DNA from: an uncultured Nocardioides sp.
Lineage (GTDB): Bacteria; Actinomycetota; Actinomycetes; Propionibacteriales; Nocardioidaceae
NCBI RefSeq assembly: GCF_947488515.1
Contig: NZ_CANKZF010000004.1
Coordinates: 1 to 64,000 of the forward strand
Direction of reading: 5' to 3'
DNA length: 64,000 nt
Shown here: positions 59,391 through 64,000 of the stretch, in pieces
How the letters are laid out: the number at the start of each line of letters is the position of its first letter
How positions within the stretch are numbered: the first letter of the stretch is position 1
Notes under the pieces: model-generated
What the model saw: only the letters and a program-made list of their open reading frames with translations
Database searches by the model: none
What the model was told of the DNA's origin: nothing
Translations under genes and position numbers: made by a program

Positions 59391-61346
59391 GTGACGATCC
59401 TCGACGCCGCGCGCGACGGCATGAACCCGGACATCCGACCGCAGGACGACCTCTTCGGCCACGTCAACGGACGTTGGCTCGACGAGACGGAGATCCCGTC
59501 CGACAAGTCGAGCTGGGGCGCCTTCATCGCGCTCGCCGACGCCGCCGAGCAGCAGGTGCGCGACATCATCACCGAGCTCGCCGACCGTCCGGCCGGCGAG
59601 CTCGCCAATGACGAGCAGAGTGACGCGCGCAAGATCGGCGACCTCTACGCGTCCTTCATGGACACCGAGACCATCCAGGCCAAGGGCCTCGGCCCGGTGC
59701 AGGGGCTGCTCGACCGTGCCCACGGCGTCACCGACCTGACCGAGCTCGCTGCGTTCCTCGGGATGTTCGAGCGCATCGGCGGACCCGGCCTGTTCGGCTC
59801 CTACATCACGCCCGACCGCGGCGACGCGTCGAAGAACATCGTCTACCTCGCGCAGGGCGGCCTCGGCCTGCCCGACGAGTCCTACTACCGCGAGGACAAG
59901 TTCGCCGAGATCCGCGAGAAGTACCTCGCCTACCTCACGACGCTGCTCACCCTCAGCGAGCACGACGACCCGGCAGGCGCGGCCGCGCGCGTGCTGGCGT
60001 ACGAGTCCCGGCTGGCCGAGGGCCACTGGGAGGCCGCCGAGACCCGCGACGTCCAGAAGACGACCAACCACCTGAGCCTCGAGGAGCTGCGCGAGCTCTG
60101 CCCGGCCTTCGACTGGATCACCTACGTCACCGGCCTCGGCGGCACCGAGGAGACACTGCGGCGCTCGATCGTCATGCAGCCCGACTTCTTCTCCCACCTG
60201 TCGACGGTGCTGGAGGAGACGCCGATCGAGACCTGGCGCGAGATCCTCCACGTCCGCATCGTGCGGAGCTCCGCGCCCTACCTGCCCGACCCGTTCGTCG
60301 AGGCCAACTTCGACTTCTACGGCCGCACCCTCAACGGCACCCCCGAGCTGCGAGCCCGCTGGAAGCGCGGCGTCGACTTCGTCGAGGGCGCCATCGGCGA
60401 GGCCGTCGGCAAGGTCTACGTCGAGCGGCACTTCCCGCCGACGTCCAAGCAGATGATGGACGAGCTCGTCGCCAACCTCGTCACGGCCTACCGCCGCTCG
60501 ATCGAGGCGCTCGACTGGATGGGCGAGGACACCAAGCAGAAGGCCTACGACAAGCTCGACCGCTTCTACCCCAAGATCGGCTACCCGACGGAGTTCCGCG
60601 ACTACTCCTCGCTGACCGTCTCGGCCGACGACCTGATGGGCAACGTCGCGTCGGCCTCGGCGTTCGAGACCGACCGCCAGCTCGAGAAGGTCGGCCAGCC
60701 GGTCGACCGCGACGAGTGGCTGATGCTCCCGCAGACCGTCAACGCCTACTACCACCCGGGCACCAACGAGATCTGCTTCCCAGCCGCCATCCTCCAGCCG
60801 CCCTTCTTCAGCCCCGACGCCGACGACGCCGAGAACTACGGCGGCATCGGCGCGGTCATCGGCCACGAGATCGGCCACGGCTTCGACGACCAGGGCGCGC
60901 AGTACGACGGCGACGGCAACCTCCAGGACTGGTGGACCGCCGACGACAAGGCCGCCTTCGAGGGCAAGTCGCAGGCACTCATCGCGCAGTACGACGCCTT
61001 CGAGCCGCGCAACCTGCCGGGCGAGCACGTCAACGGCAGCCTCACCGTCGGTGAGAACATCGGCGACCTCGGCGGGCTGACCATCGCGCACAAGGCCTAC
61101 GTCATCAGCCAGGGCGGCGAGGCCTCGCTCGACGACCGGCGCACGCTGTTCCTCAACTGGAGCCACGTCTGGCGCACCAAGCGCCGCAAGGAGCAGGAGC
61201 TCCAGTACCTCACCATCGACCCGCACAGCCCCGCCGAGTTCCGCGCCAACATCGTGCGCAACCTCGACGAGTTCCACGAGGTCTTCGAGACCCAGCCGGG
61301 CGACGGCCTGTGGCTCGAGCCCGAGGGTCGCGTCCGGATCTGGTGA
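59391..61346 (+). CDS. M13-family zinc metallopeptidase (PepO/neprilysin-like)
   Basis: The 651-residue enzyme has HEIGH (His492, Glu493, His496) and ENIGDLGG (Glu555, Asp559) as zinc and catalytic residues, preceded by NAYYHPGTNEICFPAAIL, here in parts NAYYHP and NEICFPAAIL. M13 peptidases cut peptides up to about 40 residues. There is no signal peptide, so this one is cytoplasmic. The GTG start at 59391 follows the quinone reductase by 30 bases. Length is as usual for the family without the membrane anchor. Confidence 0.95.
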   Translation: MTILDAARDGMNPDIRPQDDLFGHVNGRWLDETEIPSDKSSWGAFIALADAAEQQVRDIITELADRPAGELANDEQSDARKIGDLYASFMDTETIQAKGLGPVQGLLDRAHGVTDLTELAAFLGMFERIGGPGLFGSYITPDRGDASKNIVYLAQGGLGLPDESYYREDKFAEIREKYLAYLTTLLTLSEHDDPAGAAARVLAYESRLAEGHWEAAETRDVQKTTNHLSLEELRELCPAFDWITYVTGLGGTEETLRRSIVMQPDFFSHLSTVLEETPIETWREILHVRIVRSSAPYLPDPFVEANFDFYGRTLNGTPELRARWKRGVDFVEGAIGEAVGKVYVERHFPPTSKQMMDELVANLVTAYRRSIEALDWMGEDTKQKAYDKLDRFYPKIGYPTEFRDYSSLTVSADDLMGNVASASAFETDRQLEKVGQPVDRDEWLMLPQTVNAYYHPGTNEICFPAAILQPPFFSPDADDAENYGGIGAVIGHEIGHGFDDQGAQYDGDGNLQDWWTADDKAAFEGKSQALIAQYDAFEPRNLPGEHVNGSLTVGENIGDLGGLTIAHKAYVISQGGEASLDDRRTLFLNWSHVWRTKRRKEQELQYLTIDPHSPAEFRANIVRNLDEFHEVFETQPGDGLWLEPEGRVRIW

Positions 61347-61416
61347 CCGCGACGCAGTCGGGCGATCGGGACCTTCGACCCCTGTCGCCCGGCACGCCGG
61401 CTTCCTACGATGGAGC

Positions 61417-61875
61417 ATGGTCAGGAGAGAAGCCGACATCACCGGCGGGATCGTCGTGGGGCACGACGGCTCACGCGCGTCGGGTGCCGTCGTGCGACGC
61501 GCGGGTGACCTCGCCAAGCGCCTCGGGGTGACGCTCCACGTCATCCGCGTGTGGAACCTCGCGACCGCGCCGAGGCCCGACTCGATGGTCGGCGGCTACG
61601 TCCCGCCGTTCGCGGAGTTCGAGCAGGCGGTCATCGCCGACCTCAAGGACGACTGCGCGGCGGCCGGGCTGGGAGACGACGTCGAGATCCAGCTGTACGC
61701 GCTCCGGGGACAGGCCACGGAGTGCCTGATCACGGCAGCGGCCCACGCCGAGATGCTCGTCGTCGGCACCCGTGGCGCCGGCGGCTTCCGGGGCCTGCGC
61801 TTCGGCTCGACGGCCACCCAGGTCGTGCGGCACTCGTCGGTGCCGGTCCTCGTGGTGCCCAACATCCCCGACTGA
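61417..61875 (+). CDS. Universal stress protein (UspA family)
   Basis: The 152-residue protein has the ATP-binding pattern GTRGAGGFRGLRFGST, a G-2-G-9-GS type loop, and the N-terminal strand GGIVVGHDGS with the binding Asp. ATP-binding Usp proteins help survival in hypoxia or stress; their mechanism is largely unknown. The start is ATG at 61417, 70 bases after the peptidase gene. Confidence 0.93.
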   Translation: MVRREADITGGIVVGHDGSRASGAVVRRAGDLAKRLGVTLHVIRVWNLATAPRPDSMVGGYVPPFAEFEQAVIADLKDDCAAAGLGDDVEIQLYALRGQATECLITAAAHAEMLVVGTRGAGGFRGLRFGSTATQVVRHSSVPVLVVPNIPD

Positions 61876-61916
61876 CCGGCCGCGATGTTGCGCGAGCGCC
61901 CCGCCGGGACTGTTGA

Positions 61917-62726
61917 ATGGCTCGCGTGACGCTGCCCGGACACGACCAGTCGACCTACCGGCTCCGCATGGAGTGGGGGCCGACCGGCGCCGAGGCGGTG
62001 TCGGCGGACTTCGCCGTCGTGGTCGACGTCCTGTCGTTCACGACGACGCTCAGCGTCGCGCTCGAGCGCGGCATCGAGGTCTTCCCGTTCCGCTGGAAGG
62101 ACTCCCGCGCCGCCGAGCACGCCATGCGCCACGGTGCGACGCTCGCCGTCGGCCGGTTCGAGGCGCTCTCGCGCGGCGACGCCCGCCACGTCTCCCTCTC
62201 GCCCGCCAGCCTCGCGGAGGTGGACGGCGTCGAGCGCCTCGTCCTGCCCTCGCCCAACGGGTCGACGATCGCCTTCGCGCTCGCCGAGTCCGGCGCCCAG
62301 GTCGTCGGCGCCTGCCTGCGCAACGCCGGCGCGGTCGCCCGGTGGCTGGGGCCGCGGGTCGCCGACGGCGCCAGCGTGGTCGTCGTACCCGCGGGGGAGC
62401 GGTGGCACGACGACACCCTCCGGCCGGCGGTCGAGGACCTCTGGGGAGCCGGGGCGGTCCTCGCCGCGCTCGACGCCGAGGCCGAGGCCGGGGCCAGCCC
62501 CGAGGCGCGGATGGCGGTCGCCGCCTGGCAGGCGGCGGTGCTGCCCCACGACCTGCTCCACAGCGCCAGCGGTCGCGAGCTGACCGATGCCGGCTTCGTG
62601 GCCGACGTGGAGATCGCGGCGCAGCGCGACGTCAGCGAGGTCGTGCCGGTGCTGGTGGGGGAGTCGTTCCGCGACGCCGCCTCGCTGCCGCCGGCCGGCG
62701 TCCGCCTGCGGCGCGTCGGCGACTGA
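61917..62726 (+). CDS. ComB-like 2-phosphosulfolactate phosphatase
   Basis: The 269-residue protein fits the ComB family: VVVDVLSFTTTLS near the N terminus, LVLPSPNGSTIAF and VVPAGERWHDD with conserved Asp and His, then a helical C-terminal part. In methanogens ComB makes sulfolactate for coenzyme M; in actinobacteria the role is not known. No other coenzyme M gene lies here, so the family name should not be read as its function. The ATG at 61917 is used; a GTG nine bases later is an alternative. Confidence 0.85.
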   Translation: MARVTLPGHDQSTYRLRMEWGPTGAEAVSADFAVVVDVLSFTTTLSVALERGIEVFPFRWKDSRAAEHAMRHGATLAVGRFEALSRGDARHVSLSPASLAEVDGVERLVLPSPNGSTIAFALAESGAQVVGACLRNAGAVARWLGPRVADGASVVVVPAGERWHDDTLRPAVEDLWGAGAVLAALDAEAEAGASPEARMAVAAWQAAVLPHDLLHSASGRELTDAGFVADVEIAAQRDVSEVVPVLVGESFRDAASLPPAGVRLRRVGD

Positions 62727-62741
62727 CCGCCGACAGGTTCT

Positions 62742-62798
62742 GACCGATCGGTCCGGTGGAGCGGTCCGACCTGTCCCTAGTGTGATCGAGGCCACACT
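62742..62798. promoter_or_regulatory. Palindromes in the hydrolase promoter region
   Basis: A perfect 12-base palindrome GACCGATCGGTC (62742-62753) and an inverted repeat AGTGTG (62779-62784) / CACACT (62793-62798) lie upstream of the secreted hydrolase at 62830. A further GACCGATC lies at 62820. They may be regulator sites; no regulator is nearby. Confidence 0.4.
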
Positions 62799-62829
62799 CG
62801 GGTGGCTCTTCTCGGACAGGACCGATCAG

Positions 62830-63837
62830 ATGAATCGAACGACCCGCCTCGCCGTGCTCGGCACCGCCCTCGCCGGACTGCTCACCCCGTTGCTGCTGCA
62901 GCCGGCCCAGGCCGCCGCCCCGGCCTACGTCGCCCTCGGCGACTCCTACGCCTCGGGCACCGGCACCCGCTCCTACATCGCGGACGGCACCAGCTGCCAG
63001 CGCTCGACCTCGGCCTACCCGAGCCTGATCGCCGCGGCCCGCGGCTACGCGCTCAACTTCCGCGCCTGCTCCGGCGCGACCGTCGCCGACGTGACCAACA
63101 CCCAGCTGTCCGCGCTGACCTCCGCGACGACCTACGTGTCGATCTCGGTCGGCGGCAACGACGCCGGGTTCGCCGACGTGCTGACCGAGTGCGCTCAGCC
63201 GGGCTGGATGAGCAGCTGCGACGGCGCGATCAACACCGCCCAGTCCTTCATCAACGCCACCCTGCCCTCGCGGCTCGCCACCCTCTACTCCGGCATCCGC
63301 AGCCGCGCGCCCTACGCCAAGGTCGTCGTCGTCGGCTACCCCCGGCTCTTCAACGGCGAGGACTGCAACGCCTTCACCTGGTTCTCCCCGGCCGAGGAGT
63401 CGCGCCTCAACCAGACCGCCGACCTGCTCAACTCGCGGCTGGCCACCGCCGCGTCGGGCGCCGGCTTCTCCTTCGCCAACCCCACCAGCCGCTTCGTCGG
63501 CCACGCCGTCTGCGACTCCGACGAGTGGATCAACGGCCTGTCCAACCCGATCAGCGAGAGCTACCACCCCAAGGCCACCGGGCACGCGGGCGGCTACACG
63601 CCCACTGTGAGCCCGCTGCTGACCGGCGCCGCCGTGGCCGTCACCGCCGACGTCGTCGCCGCCTCGTCCGCGAGCGCGGGTGACCAGGCCGCGCTCCAGC
63701 AGCAGTACGTCGACGCCGACCGCACGATCGACCAGGAGACCTTCGTCGCCCCCGACCTCACCACCCCCGCGGCCCGCCAGGCCGCGCGCAGGGCCGGCGT
63801 CGACATCGACCGCTTCATCGCCCGCAGCAACCGCTGA
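62830..63837 (+). CDS. Secreted SGNH/GDSL hydrolase (esterase/lipase)
   Basis: The 335-residue protein has a signal peptide ending AQAA and the SGNH blocks: GDSYASG (Ser39), Gly near ACSG, GGND (Asn110) and SYHPKATGH (His246). Six cysteines (56/80, 121/130, 179/228) match the disulfide pattern of Streptomyces secreted esterases. It should hydrolyse lipid or polysaccharide esters outside the cell. The last 70 residues are a helical extension rich in Ala and Asp. The ATG start follows the palindromes at 62742. Confidence 0.93.
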   Translation: MNRTTRLAVLGTALAGLLTPLLLQPAQAAAPAYVALGDSYASGTGTRSYIADGTSCQRSTSAYPSLIAAARGYALNFRACSGATVADVTNTQLSALTSATTYVSISVGGNDAGFADVLTECAQPGWMSSCDGAINTAQSFINATLPSRLATLYSGIRSRAPYAKVVVVGYPRLFNGEDCNAFTWFSPAEESRLNQTADLLNSRLATAASGAGFSFANPTSRFVGHAVCDSDEWINGLSNPISESYHPKATGHAGGYTPTVSPLLTGAAVAVTADVVAASSASAGDQAALQQQYVDADRTIDQETFVAPDLTTPAARQAARRAGVDIDRFIARSNR

Positions 63838-63853
63838 CCGCCCGCTCCCCCTC

Positions 63854-63918
63854 GGGTAGTCCAGTGGCAAACGGTCGTTCGGACGGCCTGCCGACAGCGT
63901 TTCGCCACTGGACTACCC
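63854..63918. repeat. Family B extragenic palindrome, copy 2
   Basis: Perfect 15-base arms GGGTAGTCCAGTGGC (63854-63868) and GCCACTGGACTACCC (63904-63918), with inner AAACG/CGTTT pairing. It shares the GTAGTCCAGTG core with the copy at 58276 and starts 17 bases after the hydrolase stop, so it may also end transcription. Confidence 0.8.
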
Positions 63919-63988
63919 CGACAGGGGTCGGCGGCGTGCCTGTGGATGCGGCCGTGCAGCCGTCGGTGCCGGTTGGTAGACAGGACCC

Positions 63989-64000
63989 ATGACCACCACC
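63989..64000 (+). CDS. Start of a gene cut by the window end
   Basis: ATGACCACCACC at the last 12 bases, with AGGA seven bases upstream, looks like a gene start (Met-Thr-Thr-Thr). Nothing more can be said. Confidence 0.4.

Overview
The window looks like chromosomal DNA of a high-GC actinobacterium, most likely Nocardioides or a close relative in the Propionibacteriales. The evidence is very high GC, frequent GTG/TTG starts, 4-base stop/start overlaps, and the actinobacterial division/kinase cluster crgA, pknB, pknA, pbpA, rodA, pstP, fhaB, fhaA next to tRNA-Leu. In known actinobacteria this cluster lies close to dnaA/gyrA/oriC, so the window probably sits near the chromosome origin (inference).

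Layout. Bases 1-2840 are the right end of an integrated element: a broken 48-residue-repeat protein, a PIN-domain protein, a tyrosine integrase and a 3' remnant of tRNA-Ala(TGC) that serves as the attachment site. From 2884 to 15662 come a methyltransferase, a LysE exporter, a 2011-residue secreted multi-domain protein, a DGPF protein with its ECF42-type sigma factor, SURF1, a DUF3817 protein, and a patatin/PlsC-like acyltransferase pair. From 15841 to 28972 lies the cell-envelope control region: coiled-coil membrane protein, cyclophilin, rhomboid protease, a CrgA with two tandem CrgA domains, a DUF881 protein, then the tightly coupled fhaA-fhaB-pstP-rodA-pbpA-pknA-pknB operon and tRNA-Leu.

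From 29100 to 43082 are metabolic and transport genes: a P-type ATPase, nitroreductase/glutathione peroxidase/beta-helix operon, an oxidoreductase, a four-gene GNAT/lipoprotein/DUF350/glutathionylspermidine-synthase-like operon, malic enzyme, an MMPL transporter with divergent MarR regulator, and polyphosphate glucokinase. An AlkB-rubredoxin fusion follows at 43338.

Bases 44808-54991 form a compact selenocysteine island: selB, selA, tRNA-Sec, a rhodanese, selD, and a three-gene formate dehydrogenase whose catalytic subunit is read through an in-frame UGA (50239) followed by a bacterial SECIS hairpin with a GGUCU loop. Here the machinery to make and insert selenocysteine sits beside its probable client. 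The end of the window holds TetR, an MFS exporter, an M15 peptidase lipoprotein, a quinone oxidoreductase, an M13 metallopeptidase, a universal stress protein, a ComB-like phosphatase and a secreted SGNH hydrolase.

Beyond genes, the window holds three families of repeated extragenic palindromes, each present twice, a DnaA-box cluster between two convergent genes, and clear palindromic operators before alkB and between the MMPL transporter and marR. No CRISPR array, insertion sequence or rRNA gene was seen.
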